From: Ficedula albicollis
Lineage: Eukaryota; Chordata; Aves; Passeriformes; Muscicapidae
DNA: 64,000 nt
Direction: 5' to 3'
Assembly: GCF_000247815.1 (NCBI RefSeq)
Contig: NC_021673.1
Coordinates: 37,079,102-37,143,101, forward strand
The notes below the pieces were generated by a model. The model made no database searches. It was given only the letters and a program-made list of their open reading frames with translations, and had not been told where the DNA came from. Of the stretch, positions 40,860 to 55,200 are shown piece by piece; positions within the stretch are counted from its first letter, which is position 1; each line of letters opens with the position of its first letter. Position numbers and translations under genes: made by a program.

Positions 40860-41395
40860 TTTTATGAAGATTTGTATTAACTTTTGTCTTGATTCTGGCC
40901 AGAACAGGCTTTTGCAGTAGCCAGGAGCTGGCATGGTCAGGGCCCAGAGGTTATTCTATACCAAGTCTGTCACTACCAGGGCAAGGAGAAGAGAGTCTCT
41001 TCTGGGAAGATGAGTTTTTTTCTGGTCAAGTAAGGGTGGCAGAGGGAGTGGTTGGGTAATGCTGGCTCTGAGCTGGGGTGAGTGGTTGGTTATCATCTGT
41101 TGTTGGGATTTCTGCAATGAGCAAGTACGTTTCTTTTCTTGTCTTGCCATTAGCTTCTTTCTTTTCTTGTCATTTGTATCATTGCTGTTACTGTTCATTT
41201 TTCTTATCTCATTGCTGTTTCCAGTAAACTGTTCTTATCTCAACCTGTGATCTTTACCTTTTGTGCCTCCAGTTCTCCTCTCCATCCTGCTGCAGTGAAA
41301 GGGAGGGAAGGGGGGAATCATCAAGCTGTGTGTGGTATGCAATGGTTTCAGTGGGAAAACTTAACTGGAGAATACCATTCCTAAATCATAGCAGC
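40860..41395 (+). mobile_element. Probable solo LTR of an avian ERVL-like endogenous retrovirus
   Basis: The block contains GTCACTACCAGGGCAAGGAG, GGTGGCAGAGGGAGTGGTTG, GTTATCATCTGTTGTTGGGA and AAACTGTTCTTATCTCAACC, followed by CTTTACCTTTTGTGCCTCC. This order is characteristic of a widespread avian LTR family. No gag, pol or env sequence flanks it, so it is a solo LTR with no coding capacity. The ends are approximate and I could not fix a target-site duplication. It lies about 550 bases upstream of the TBC1D5 start exon in the sense of transcription and in the opposite orientation. Confidence 0.7.
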
Positions 41396-44300
41396 TTTCT
41401 AGAAAGATGGTGTTAAGGAAGTATTTTAAGAAACATAATCAACTAGCTGGTGAACATTTTAAAAGACATCTTCCAAAAACGAAGGCCAAAAGGGAAGCAA
41501 TGGCAGAACTGAAACCTTAGGAAGCTGGTGATGTGGATTCATCATCACGGGCTCCTGAATGGCACTCACATCACTATCAAGCAACTGAACAAGAACTATG
41601 TTAGAAGTTCATCTGAGGAGTGCTGGCAGCTAATACTGGCAGCAACAAACAAGGGGATGCCAATAAAAGGGTGAAAAGCAGACAATGTTATGAACAGCAT
41701 GTAAGAAAGAGAAACGACCTTTCCAGTGCATTAACAGTGCAAGAGTACATTTGTCAAGACTGCATTTTAGTCACTGTAGAGCAATTTATTAACTTGCAAT
41801 GCAAAAAAACCTAAGCTAGCTAAACAGGTCTGATTTGCCCAAAACCACCAAGTAGCTACCTACGACTGCCAGATGAGTTTTAAATATCACTTACTTTAAC
41901 TGCTTTGTTTACAAGTATCATAACTTTCTAACAGCAAGAAAATTATATTTAGAAATAAATATAAAAAGAGATACAGAAGGAGGTATGCATCTACACTTTC
42001 AGGACTGGCATATTAACAAATTTGAAATCACTTCAATTATGCTTTTCCTTTGGTTCCTAGAAGGTATGGCATTGACCACATAGGCTTTATACCTACAGTT
42101 TTTAAGACCTTTTTATAGTCTATACCTTTTTAATTTTCCTAGTAAGTTATGAAGAAAAAAATCCCTGAATAATAAACAAACCTAGTTGGGCCACTGTTAG
42201 GCAATTAATTGAAACCAGTGGACCAAAATGATGCTCTCTCAGCTGTATTCCCTGAGGGTTCTCCCCTTTATTTGCCCTGGCACCTGTGTTACTGTGGTGA
42301 TGAATTGATCACACCATCTCTCACTTCTGTTTAGCTGTTTAGAAGAGAACATCTGAAGGTCTTGGGAACAAGGAGCTGGTAATTGAGGGAAGGTAGGACT
42401 TACTACTTGAGCAGTGTACACCTTTATGTCAAATTATTACAAACATAAACTCGTATGACAAAACACACCACTAGAATACAGAATTGCCTTGATCAACTCT
42501 ATACTAGGCCTAACAAAATGTGCTATGAATGTATGCATAACTCACGTGTTTCCTATGTAACTTTAAAATGATAATAATGAAAACTGCATGAATGGTATCT
42601 ATAATGTATTCAAAGAAAGAAAACAAAACCCCCACCAACCAACTCTGCAGAAGTAATTTTCTCCTGCTGGAATTTTGGTTGCTGTTCTTGTTCCTTTTGC
42701 TATATACTTAAAAATATCTTTCTACTGATCCGTTGATTTTGTCTTCACTAAAATTACTAAAATAAACTTACTTCAAACTGTGCTGCTTAAGTAAGCTTTT
42801 TATCTTTATGGTTCTTTGGAGATGCTACACAATCTGACCAAAGCAGAACCCTGAGTGTCCTTCAAACTGAGAACGAGGCATAAAATGACCTTACCAGCCA
42901 TAGTAGTTTTAGCAGTCACCACTTAATTAGGACACAGTATGTTTCAGACTTACACCGTCTTACATCCATAACATGGTATCAAATTAGCCCTAATAAGTTT
43001 GCTCTTCTACGTCCTTCTCTTCTGTATCTACCTTCTTTTTTTAAAATACTCCCCAAATGCCATACCTTTACAATCTATATGAACCATAATTTACTTTACA
43101 GACTGTTAGAGCAGTTTTAAACAGCTGAATAGATTTACTTTTGATATCTGCACAGTGATTTAATCGGTTACTTGTGTTTGTTTATGGATACATATGGTTA
43201 GAGTTTAAAAAGTATCACTACCTATTAGTCTTTCCTCCTTAGTCCAAGCAATTTCATTCACAGTTTTATACTTAAGTTCTTTTCTGCTCTTCTAACAAAG
43301 AGCAAAGGGAACTATTAAACAATTACGATTACACTTGGGATCTTACTCTGAGACAGATTAATTCTTCACAGGTTTGTGGTTGATCTGTAATGGCCTATAA
43401 CATATTGTTCATATTAAATAAGGTGCAACTTAAAACCATTCTCAATGTGAAACAATAAAAATGTTATAAAATCCTGAAATTCAGTTACTGGATTACAAGA
43501 CTTGATACTGGCTAACATCTCAGTGAAAGCTCAGAGTGACACTTGCACCTATTTGTACTTTTTTTTAAAACGTCCACAGTTGAAGGGCTAAGGAACTCAA
43601 ACACCAGGCATGCTTCCCACAACTGGGAGTTCAACCATTCTGTAATATACATGAGGAAATAATTAAGGCTATGTATGAAACATTTATCTAGTCAAGGAAA
43701 TTAACAGAAACATGAATGTACTCATGAGCCCAAGGAAAAGGCAGGCAAAGAGACTCTTTGGCTACTGGCCTTAAGTAACAGGGGGAAGAGCCCTCATGTG
43801 CCACCAAGGACAGCGCCACAGGTTTGCTGCTCACTGACCAACATGTGGGGTGAATTCACTCTGCCTTTCAGGGAAGACAGCTTGTCAGTACATCTGTTCT
43901 CAGTAGAGACCAAAAATCCCTCGAGAGACATGCTTACAGACTCCAACACAGAACTTCACCAGGTATTAAAAGGGTTCTGTGGAGGTACCTGCTTATAGCA
44001 CATCATCTCCTCTCCCACGACCTCCTCCGTGTTCTGTAGGTGATAGAATACCAACTTGTTTTCATTAGGAGAAACTTAACTGATGTTTACTCACATCTAC
44101 CTAACAACCTCTTTCTACACATCAGAGATAAACTACTTGCTGCGTTAGAGAGTCTAATTTAACACCCATTCTAACTTAGACTTTCCTTTTTCTCACTGGG
44201 TATTTAGTGAGTACTTAGTACTTTACGTGGAAGTTGCCTGCTTCTTTTTTAGACATGTGAAGGTTTATTCACCCAAGAGTTTACAAATATTTTGCCTTCT

Positions 44301-47300
44301 CTATTAGCTACTCTAACACATTATGTGATTTCTACCACCTTTAGCCATAAAGCATTCTTATATAATCATGCCTTCATTAGCATTGCCATTTTTCCTGTAT
44401 ACAAACCTGTGAGTTTGGAATGCTTAAACAAAATTGCATTTAAAACATACAAAACCAAAACCCACTTCTTCTCCAGACTGTCAGTGGCAAGAGCCTCAGT
44501 TCAGCCACACTTTATCTTCCATTAATATGGATAAGTCATATCTAGCTAGACAGAAATACAAGACAAAGATAAAAGTCTAACTGAGATATGTTTCTATCAT
44601 TAATTGTACTGCCAGTGAAGTACTGTCACTTTTGAACCAGAGCTGGGTGAAACGTTGCAAAAACATGTACACAGAACTGTACAAAAAGCAGAAAACTCAT
44701 CTGTGATAAGATTATAATAAAAGTTCATATAATAAATTGATTATAATTTATGTTCATTAAGAAGATGGAAAGTTCAAAATGAAACCAAAATTTATTGCAT
44801 TCTTTTAGCAGTGGGACTATTCACTACTACGAGCACAAGTGGTATAATGACCCTAATCTCAAGAATGTTGATAAATCAGCATTTCATAAACAAAACACTG
44901 AAACACAGCAGGATTGAACATGAATACTAAACCTTATTTCATGTCATAAGACAGTCACTAACATCTTCACTTGCTTCATATAATGAGTTTCAGCAAGAAT
45001 ATTTTGAAGGTGTAACTGAGTAGGTGAAACAGAATTAGGCAAAGCTTTTACAACACCCATTTTCCCTCTCTTCCCTTCCCCCCATGGTAAAATGTACGGG
45101 GAGGAACTGCAGGCTTGGGGAGGTACTCAGGATGATGGCTGAAGAACTGCCCAAGTTGCAGCACTTGCTCCATTCTTGCTCTCTGACATCCTCTTACTTC
45201 TAAACAATCAAGCAACAGATCAAAACATTTTATGCTTGAAGAAGGGAAAATGAGAACCCACTAACTCAGAGGATGAAGCTGAACAACACTGCTAAATCTT
45301 GGATATGCTAAAAATAAAAATCAGTTTCCATCAGTACCAGCAAAGCTACCTGAATATGACATTTCTGAAAACTACTGAAGCATACCTAAGTATTTAAATA
45401 ATACTTTGCATTCATTCTATTAGACTGTATCAACCACCTTCTCCAAATTATCTCTGGGCCTTTATTTCATGCCATATCCAAAGTTTACCACTTTAATTAC
45501 TTAAATTGATGACAAGTTGAGGAAATACTTGTTTAGCTAAGTGATAAATTAGCTGCCCTGTGAAGTCAAATTGATTAAAATGACCCGACTATAAGCAAGT
45601 GTCTGATGTGGTAATGGTCTTATGCATGTTTTGTTAAGTTTGACAGCATCATGTTATGAGGGCTCACACCTCTGCCCCTCATTTGTGGCTTATGAAGTAA
45701 TCAAGCATGTTAGAACACTGCAGTGAGGATTTTCCAGAATGTGAAAATATTTTCAAGTAGGTAAGAAATTATATATTAGGAGAATAAACATGCATTGTGT
45801 TTATTTAAAGCAATAAAGCACAGATGTCTTCCAAATAATCTAGAAGCAGTCTTAGATCATGGGTTTTCTTATACTGGCCAAATTAAATTATTCGTTCTGA
45901 ACCAGGAATCAAAAAAAAAGAAAAAGCATGCTAACAAGAGGGCTGAGTAGAAGACAGTCATGAATATGAGCTCTGGCAAATGAGGAAGTGAGGACCATTT
46001 GATCTGTTTCAAGCTGGATATTTTGCCAGGTCACTCATTAATAGGTATTTTTGAAAAATCTGTTCTTACCTGTAATATTCCCTGCTTTCTTCTTTGCTCT
46101 GGGAGTGATTTTTACTTAGGTCACAGAGACCACCTATCTCACAGCACTGTGATCATCTGCTCTCCATCATCTGAGCCCTTTACTACCATCTCTATTTAAA
46201 TACAGAAGATACTAGTCCCAGTGCCTCCAAGAGAAAAACCGCCAAAAAACTCCACCAACCCAAACAACCCTCCTACACACACAGAGCAGCTCAAAACCAG
46301 CTAAGAATCCTACTCAGCCACTTCCACAGGTTGCCACCACCCACTGAAAAAACATGCCTAGGGAAGAACACTTACTAAGTCAGAAGAAAAGTGCACAATT
46401 TGACAAACTTTGGATAGCATAAAGCAAGTCTGTTTTCTTTTATAAAATGTATCAGATTATGTATCATTAAAATAGAATGATGCAAACATAAAAAATGATC
46501 CGACATGGTGGAGCAGATTAACATTAACGTCAGCTGGGATCCAGAACAAAACAAACAAGATCATGCCACTGATGGACAGGTTAACAGCCAGTGAGTCTGA
46601 TGGTCATGAAATGCAATTAATTTTGTCCCATTTAATAACATTTCCTGCATTTTAACTTCTGCCTGTCTGATCTCTAATACAAAAACAGAGTTACATTGGA
46701 CTTTAAATAAGTTAATTAAGTATTAAAATCAATCATGTGAAAGTCTTAATATTTAATATTGTTAGATTGTATATCAAAGTGGTTTTATTATTTATTTACT
46801 CCAAACCTTTCCAGAATACTTCATGTGGCAACAGGGAGTCTGTATCTCACAAGATAAATGCATTTACAATGCCAAATAAATTATATATAAAAGCATTTGT
46901 CTTAATACATGTCATTCAATATTAAATATCACCCATTGGTACCACCCTGAAACCCTAATCCATTTTTACCAACCACACATTTGTATTATTCAAATGTTGT
47001 CTATTAAATAGTTGTCTCAAGAGCCACAGTAAAGGAATACATACCTAAGAACAATTATCATAGGAGCTTTAAAGCACTGTCTACAGTTTTAACCCTACAA
47101 CTTTCATGTCTTACCAGTACTTAAACATGCAAAGTATAAATTCAGTAGTGAATTAAAATGTCAAGGATAAGAAACAACACAAATCACCTGGGACCATGGC
47201 AATGTATTCTCTTGGTAATTCACATGATAGTTTAAAAAAAAGACAAAAAACCTTTTCTTATATAAAAAACTTAAAATTCTATTAATTTCAAAGATAGATA

Positions 47301-50300
47301 CACATTTTTTACATGCAGGGAACAAGTTCACACATTTGCTTGTTTTCAGTTTTCTTGAGGTTATGTGATTTTGCAAAATTGCGAGTTTGACTAAGGAACA
47401 AAAACTTTAATAATGCAGAGAGGATCAAAATCCTTATGTCATGTTGGCCACTAAGTTTTATAGCCACAGTCCTCTCTCACCCAGGTCAACAATTTTTCTC
47501 AAGGTGTAATGCTCTGAACAGTGTAACCTGACATTTATGACTGAACAACTTCTCTCTTCTGCACTGAAAATGGTGACAATGAAAGCATAAAGGACATTAA
47601 CCATCTTACATACCTGATACTATAGTTGTGTATTCAGTTTGGTCTCACAACAAAAAATACGAAACAAAAAAGACAAAATAGCCAGCCAAAGCAAGCCTCC
47701 ATTTTGCAGTTTGAGTATCCTATAAAAAGCCCCCCAAATCCAACAGCCTCTACACAGAACTATAGCTATTCTTAATGCAAACCTATGTGATGGATCCACA
47801 GTGAGGCTAAGAGAACACAACTTTGATCTAAGATTGACTGCAAAAAAGAAATACCAGCAAACCAAAAAGGATCCAAAGTCAACAGCTAAATGCAGCCTGT
47901 GCCCTGAGCATTCCTCCACCCACAGAAACTACGTTTAGCACCAGATGTGAAAACGTGAGGTTAATGCATTTTTACATTTCTTCCTTTCAACTGAAGTCCC
48001 AGATGAAGGTTCCTCATAGTCAGAACAGTTGATAGAAATGAGATGTGTAAATCCCTTCCCATTGTCTGACACTAGGGCCTGAGCTGAAATACTGTATCCA
48101 TCTTTAGTCAGATAGCACAGGACAAGGACCAGCTGCTGCAGTGCAGAGAGAAGCAGAAGACCTATTAAGAGCATAGAAAATATAACCTATGACATAAAAC
48201 TGAAAGAAACAATGTTTTGCCTTAGTGAACGTGAAAGAGAAGAAGGAAAAATGCTGTAAGAGTTCAAATCTTTACATCATTCAACTAAAAAATTACGCCC
48301 TCTTCTCAGAGTGATCTAGAGGTGGTAAAAACCCTATTCATACTAAAAAGATTCAAAACAACTGGAAACTCATTAAATGAAAGAAATTCTTTGTTGGTTT
48401 TATTTTAAAATATAATTTATCTACCTGGTAACAAAACAGTTCAACATAATTTAAATTAAAGCTTTGTTCTTCCAAATATGGTTAGGTTTACTGCTGTTTA
48501 TGGTAAGCTTTTAAGTACGTAAGTTTTACTTTCAGAAACACATAGGCACCATGCAATGCTACACACTTTATGTTTTAGTAATACAAATGTAACTCAAAGG
48601 GCCAAAGAACGTCAAGACTGAAAGAAATCATCAAAACAGTGAACTGGAAAAAATGGCAGCTTAGCCTGCAGCCTTACCCAAAATGATAGTAACTAACTTA
48701 GACATTAAAAGTGTATTCAATGAAGTAAGTTTCTAGGATATCACAGCTTTAAAGTAATAAGCAATTAATCTTGGATTCAGCCTTTATTCTTTCACTATTT
48801 TTAGAAAACAGTTTCCTACAGGGGTTGACAGAATTTTTATAGAAACACCAGCATGTTCATGCACGCACAGAAGCATTTACATCAAATCTTTCTCTTCTAC
48901 TTTTCTCTTCTAGATATGCAGATGCTAAAGCACCACGGTATCATGCTGAGGTACAAAGAAAATTGGTGGAAACCTCATTTGCTAAAGAATATGAGAATTT
49001 CATAGGCACTTTCAAAGGAGCAGAGAAAGGCAGAATTTGTTTTGTACCATACAATGAAGTTTCTATATAATGTGAAGAACCAGAACCCACGTTCAACTAT
49101 TTGACCCAATCCTGATGAGTGAATTCAAATCAGACTTACACAGGAAAACCTGAAATCTGGTTCTGCTGCAGCACAATGACTGCAGACTGCAAGGATTTTC
49201 CACTACTTCAGGTGGTAGAAGTAGCTCACTTATGTCTAAAAAGTCACACTCAAAGGAAAAAAGGCTCCAAGTAGGGCTATTCTGGTAAAAAAATATGCTG
49301 AATCTTCTTCCCTTGATTGCTCCCTCTCACACCCAAAGGCTCAGTCTATGTAAGGCACAGTATTTCTGCCATGTACTGCCTGCTCACATTGCTTTTCTTC
49401 ACCCTTGCCACACCAGCAGTAACAAAATCAGGATGCATAGGAACCCCTCTAGAGGCTCAATATTTTTGTACAATGCTTATTCATACCTAGGATGTAATGA
49501 GTTTCAAACAGCAGTATCTAAATGAAATGAAATAAAATAAAATACCTCAAGCCAAGTAAACCTCTAAGACTTGGAAACATAAGCTATAGATGAAACCTGC
49601 TAACTTAGCAGGTGATTGACTACATGAAGATATTATATGAAGATATCACTTCTGCTACGAGTAACATTTTACTCGGGGTTTCTGTGGAACTAAGGTATCA
49701 CTGTATTCCGTGCTACTAAAAAAGGTGACAAGACAGGTTCTTTCCTTCACGGAAAGTTAACTCTGCTGCTCAATACATCCTGATGCTCCACTTCTGTTTC
49801 TGGTAGTCAGGAACTCGTAGTACTAATTCCTGCCAAGGTTCATAATATTATAAATGGGAGAAAATCACAGTGCAGTAATGTTCCTTCTCTAATAATCTGA
49901 TTTCTTAATATAGTGGTATCTGCTACAACTTATTTTCCTCTCTCTTCCTACTCTCATATTTTTCATTAAAATTTTTGAGCAGCTGGATGAAGTGTTCTCT
50001 GCTTTCCTGTACATGCACATCAAACTCCCAAGGGAGTAAGTGGTCTTGCTGAAGTCTTCAGACACAGAGAAACCAGGCTGACAAAACCCCTGTAGCATAA
50101 TGATTTCTATAATGCACTGCTACTTAGAGGCATTTATTCCTCCTAAAATATTTTCTGGGCAGTCCCTGCTGCTTGCCAGAGCATGTAAAACACAGGAACA
50201 GAAGTCCCCAGTGCAAGCAGCATGGTACATCAAGCACACTGCCTGTACCACCTCAAAACTTGAAACAGATGAAGCTCTTAAACAGCAAGCAGGAAAGCAG

Positions 50301-51052
50301 TATTTTGCAAGGTTATCTAGGAACAGAAATCTGAGTATTTAAAAGGTATTTAATTCTGCAGAACCTTACCATAGATTTATAATAACAGTAAGAATTGGTA
50401 AAATAAATCAATTCAGAAATACATATAAAATACACTGTTAAAAGGGGGAAATACTAATAAATGTGAGTTGCAATTAAAAGGGTTTCTTGGTTTGGCAGTA
50501 AATTTGTTGTCACCAACTAGTTCTATTTTCTTTACCTTAAATCCTGGTTTTATTTTGCTTTAGAAGTGGGTCAGCAGATACTACACAGCAAGAAACAAAA
50601 GCCTGGTTTTGCAGGACATTTGTGGACAACACACAAGTAGCAGAAAAAGACCTTAGCTCTTAGTGGCTAAAAGATCTGTTACCCTGAGATTTATATATGC
50701 TACTCTGCTCTAGGGAATGAGAACAGAACAGCAGGCAGATTCTCTAAAGCTTTTTGATTTTTATTAGATAATACAATAGATTGATGGCTCCTAAATAAGT
50801 TAAGCTTTGTTGAGTGCTCTCTCTAATTCACCAACCACTCTGACATGACTGAATCTCCCAGTGTTCTCTGAATACCAAGTTTTGTTGTATGTAATCAAGA
50901 AAAAGAATTGGAATTCCCTCAAAACAGTAAACAGATTTGAAGAATTGTATTGGAACAACAGCTGTCATTATACATCACAGAAAGCTGGCAAGAGCTTTGA
51001 GGCTGAGCTTTTAAGCCCATTTTATTAAAAAAAAAATAACTGATGTAAACAA
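41396..51052. other. Region upstream of the first TBC1D5 coding exon, no feature recognised
   Basis: Expected to be 5' UTR intron of TBC1D5. AT-rich unique sequence with short chance frames only (up to about 100 codons). No CpG island, RNA gene or transposon was recognised. Confidence 0.5.
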
Positions 51053-52226
51053 GTTATGGTCAAACACCTCCTTGACTAAATTTTTCTTGTTTTTAGAAAG
51101 CCTTTTCAGATAGTTTTCTTGTCTGCACTAGACAGACCACTATGACTCTTTAAAAATATTTAAGGTATCTGAAGTATCTGAATCATGAAGGCATTCTGAA
51201 TCCTCCTGGAACAAAACAGCTGTTTTCACATTCTTTTGAAATATTTTTATTTTCTTTTTCTGTCCTTCTGACCAAATGTGTTAGTTTCTCTCTTGCCCAA
51301 CAAACAAAAGACTTGTTTGCAAAAAGGCAGCTTACAGATTTCTTTTTCCTGATAGACACTGTATGATCTCAATCTGGCCACAAGCAAAAGCCTAGAAAAA
51401 AAGTTCTTTTTGCTATGTTGTTGCATTTCTGCTAATAGTTGAGATAGAGAAGTGCCCTAGTTGAGGCAGAGAAGTGACCTAACTGCAGCCAGGCTCTGGA
51501 TCACTCAGCACATTAAGAAGAATGGAATCAGAATTTTGAACTGCATCCAGAAGTAAATGGAGCTAGACAGACCACTATCACCCTTTAAAAATATTTAAGG
51601 TATCTGAAGTATCTGAATCATGAAGGCATTCTGAATCCTCCTGGAACAAAACAGCTGTTTTCACATTCTTTTGAAATATTTTTATTTTCTTTTTCTGTCC
51701 TTCTGACCAAATGTGTTGTTATGGTCAAACACCTCCTTGACTAAATTTTTCTTGTTTTTAGAAAGCCTTTTCAGATAGTTTTCTTGTCTGCACTAGACAG
51801 ACCACTATGACTCTTTAAAAATATTTAAGGTATCTGAAGTATCTGAATCATGAAGGCATTCTGAATCCTCCTGGAACAAAACAGCTGTTTTCACATTCTT
51901 TTGAAATATTTTTATTTTCTTTTTCTGTCCTTCTGACCAAATGTGTTAGTTTCTCTCTTGCCCAACAAACAAAAGACTTGTTTGCAAAAAGGCAGCTTAC
52001 AGATTTCTTTTTCCTGATAGACACTGTATGATCTCAATCTGGCCACAAGCAAAAGCCTAGAAAAAAAGTTCTTTTTGCTATGTTGTTGCATTTCTGCTAA
52101 TAGTTGAGATAGAGAAGTGCCCTAGTTGAGGCAGAGAAGTGACCTAACTGCAGCCAGGCTCTGGATCACTCAGCACATTAAGAAGAATGGAATCAGAATT
52201 TTGAACTGCATCCAGAAGTAAATGGA
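51053..52226. repeat. Complex duplication: 509 bp unit, 155 bp internal partial copy, 509 bp unit
   Basis: Full copies are 51053-51561 and 51718-52226 (offset 665) and look identical by eye. Between them, 51563-51717 is a copy of the internal part 51128-51282 (offset 435) with small differences (TATGACTCTT versus TATCACCCTT). The inserted partial copy at the junction resembles a templated insertion. It is either a recent replication-based rearrangement or an assembly error. Confidence 0.95.
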
Positions 52227-55200
52227 AAGAAACCAAGCATATAGAATATAGGTGTGATCTGTTCTCACTTTTCTTTCTTACTTAATAGTAAGGCTGTGCA
52301 TCTTGGGGCACCTAAAATTAGTAGTTGCTTTTGAAATTCTGGTCATGTATTATTCATCTTTTTCTCCTAAAAGGAAGACAGAAGATGGCAGTAGCAGGTG
52401 TTCTTAGCTTCTTGATGGAAAAGGAGGAAGAACTTGACCAAGGGGATAAATTTTTCTTCAGAAGAGGGGTAACAGACAAAGATTGCCTAGCTGAGATGAC
52501 TATTCTGTCAAACACATATCACAATTCCACCTGTTGCCAAGAACGCTTGAAGGCAGCAGATCCTCTGCCTACTCATCCAAACTCCTGTGTTTTGGAAGTT
52601 CCTGTTCTTTACTGGGGAAGAAAAAGGGAAATCCTGTTCTCTTTTAGCAGCCACACTTATGAGCAAACTACTGAATATAACAAATCTGGATAACTAATAT
52701 TACTTATTCATCTGTTTTGATTTAGAGGTTTTGACAGCATCTTAACAGAAATGAAAGTCAAAACACAAAGATAATTGAAATACAATTATTTATAAAGGCA
52801 GAAAATCACTCCTCTACTATGCCACTCCAAGTCAGCTTGCTCCGTCTCAACCCCACATAAGACTCCTTTCACCCATTCAAATAACTGAACACAAGTATTT
52901 TTTGCATAAACATTTATTTCTAACAAATTAATCTAGTATATCTGTGTGAAGTTAGTCTGTTTGAAAGATTATATCCTTGCCTTCCTTAAATGCAAAATTG
53001 ACTCTGTATTTAGTGTAGCTCTCTCACTGCACTGATGTCAGAAACAGTTAATGAAGAAATAGGAGTCACCTTCCAAAGATATATACACAGCCTGCCCTAT
53101 AAAAGAAAACACAAGTGACAAAAGAATATTTTAACTAAAACTGTTTGCATTCTCAAAGCCAGTAGGAATGACCATGAGAGATCTGCAGGAACGAACAAAG
53201 TTTTCCCTTTGTTGAGTTGTTTCTTTCATGACTGAAGCATCATTTGATCACCAAGCTCCTCAGTTCACGGATAAAATGCTTCAGATCTTATCCACACCCA
53301 AACTTTACATGTTAAACTTTTAAACCTATTATTTCCAACAAATGGCTATTTCCATGGATATGTGCCATGCTGTCAAACCTCTTCTTCTGATTCACGGTTA
53401 TTAATGATCTTTAAGAGAGCATCTGAAAAATCTACCCTGGTTTTCCTTCCCACTGTTGCCTTGGTGCAACAGATGTGTGAATACTTCTTGTGAATACTTT
53501 AATATAGCAATTATTTAATTTAAGATCAGTTTCCTGAATAAAAGGCACACACAGTCTCCCATAATCATTCCAGGACTTGTTCCTGCATGTCACTTCTGTA
53601 CAATTTAAAATCAATTTACTCATTCTTATTCTTAGTTTATATTTAGACAGTCCATCATGAAAGAGCCCAAAACTTCTAGCCTAGCCCAGGTCCTCTTTAT
53701 GCCATATGTATATGCAATCTCCTGCATCAATCAAAACGACTCACAGTTCAGATGATGTATACACAAATAAATGTACTTTACCTAGAGGTCAAAATGATTT
53801 CTCTAAGAGCACAGAATATTCTCTTGTTTTTAGCTACCTCCCACAACCACGAAGTATAAAAATTTAACAAGCTGCAAAATAACAAACTGAGCACCATACA
53901 TCGAGTTTCTTTAGTGTCACGCTAGGAATGCTATAATTATAATCAAGAATACACTTCACTTTTAACTCTGTTTTTACTGTATCTTTTTACCTTGTGGCCC
54001 ATTGTGGCCCATGCCAGTTTTATAAAAAATATAGTTTGGGGCGAGGAAAGGGTAAAAAAACCAAAAACCAACCCAATGTTAAAAAAATCAATTCTGCTAC
54101 TCCGAGATCATATGTGCAGGAACTGAGGTGTGGATCTTGGCTTCTTAAGATAGTGCGTATATGTTTTGCCCTCACTCCTGTCTCAGTTTTCGCAACCACA
54201 TAATACTGTCTGGGGTGATCACCATGACAGTGGATAAATTAGGATTTCACTATCAATAAGTATGAATTGTTTCTTAGCAAGGCTACGAGTCAGCATAGCT
54301 CTTATTTGATGGAACTGAAAGACTTTCAAACCTGCAGTACGATAGACAGGATTAAAAAAAAAAAAAAAGTTTTAGAAATGCTAAAAAATAAAACAGGCTG
54401 AAATGCATACATATAATTTCACCAGTTACATGAAGAAAAAACTGCCACACAAATGCACTGAAAAAGGCAGAAATATTTGTCTAAACGTGGTAGGAAAAAC
54501 ACATTGCTGAAATGCTGATGATCAACTTTATGGTTATTTCTTTTTTATCTGGACAGGAACCTTCTTTCTTTCATAGACATTGAACAATATAACATCCAAT
54601 GAGCATAGAAGTTTTCTAAAAAAGCCACATGATTTATTCTTTGCTCAACTGGACTAAGAAAATGAACCTATACAGCAGAAATAAAAACTGAATGGACACG
54701 TTATATATCTGACAATTCAGTTAAATTACTGTCTCATATAACCATGTGGAAAATAGTTTCTGAACTTGTCATGAGAAAGTGCAGAGGCTGAATCCTGGCT
54801 ACTCTAAAACTCACACACATTTTATCAACTTGAATAGCCAGCCTCAGTGCTCTAATGTACATGTGCAAGGGCCACTGCCCTGTGTAACTATTTTAGGAAC
54901 CTTTCTGTATTTCAGTATCATGCATATTTCTGGAGGAGATTTGAGAATGTAATTTAAATATACTGTATGTTACTGTGACTCGTAGGTATTCAATTAGCAA
55001 AAGAGATGTCTGCACTTGTCCACCCCACATTAATCTCTGGAAAATAATTACTACATACCAGTTGCTGTGTAATGACTTGCTGAAATACGCAAATAAAAAT
55101 ATTCAAAGGGCCTTCACTGATTTTTTGACAATGAAATCCATAGCTGTGATATTCCAAACAACCCTAATTCTTATTTTCTTAAGTGTATTCATGTACAATG

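Noticed and set aside
52325..52693. 122-codon frame on the plus strand
   Set aside because: The composition looks protein-like, but no motif or family is recognised and there are no gene signals. Treated as chance.
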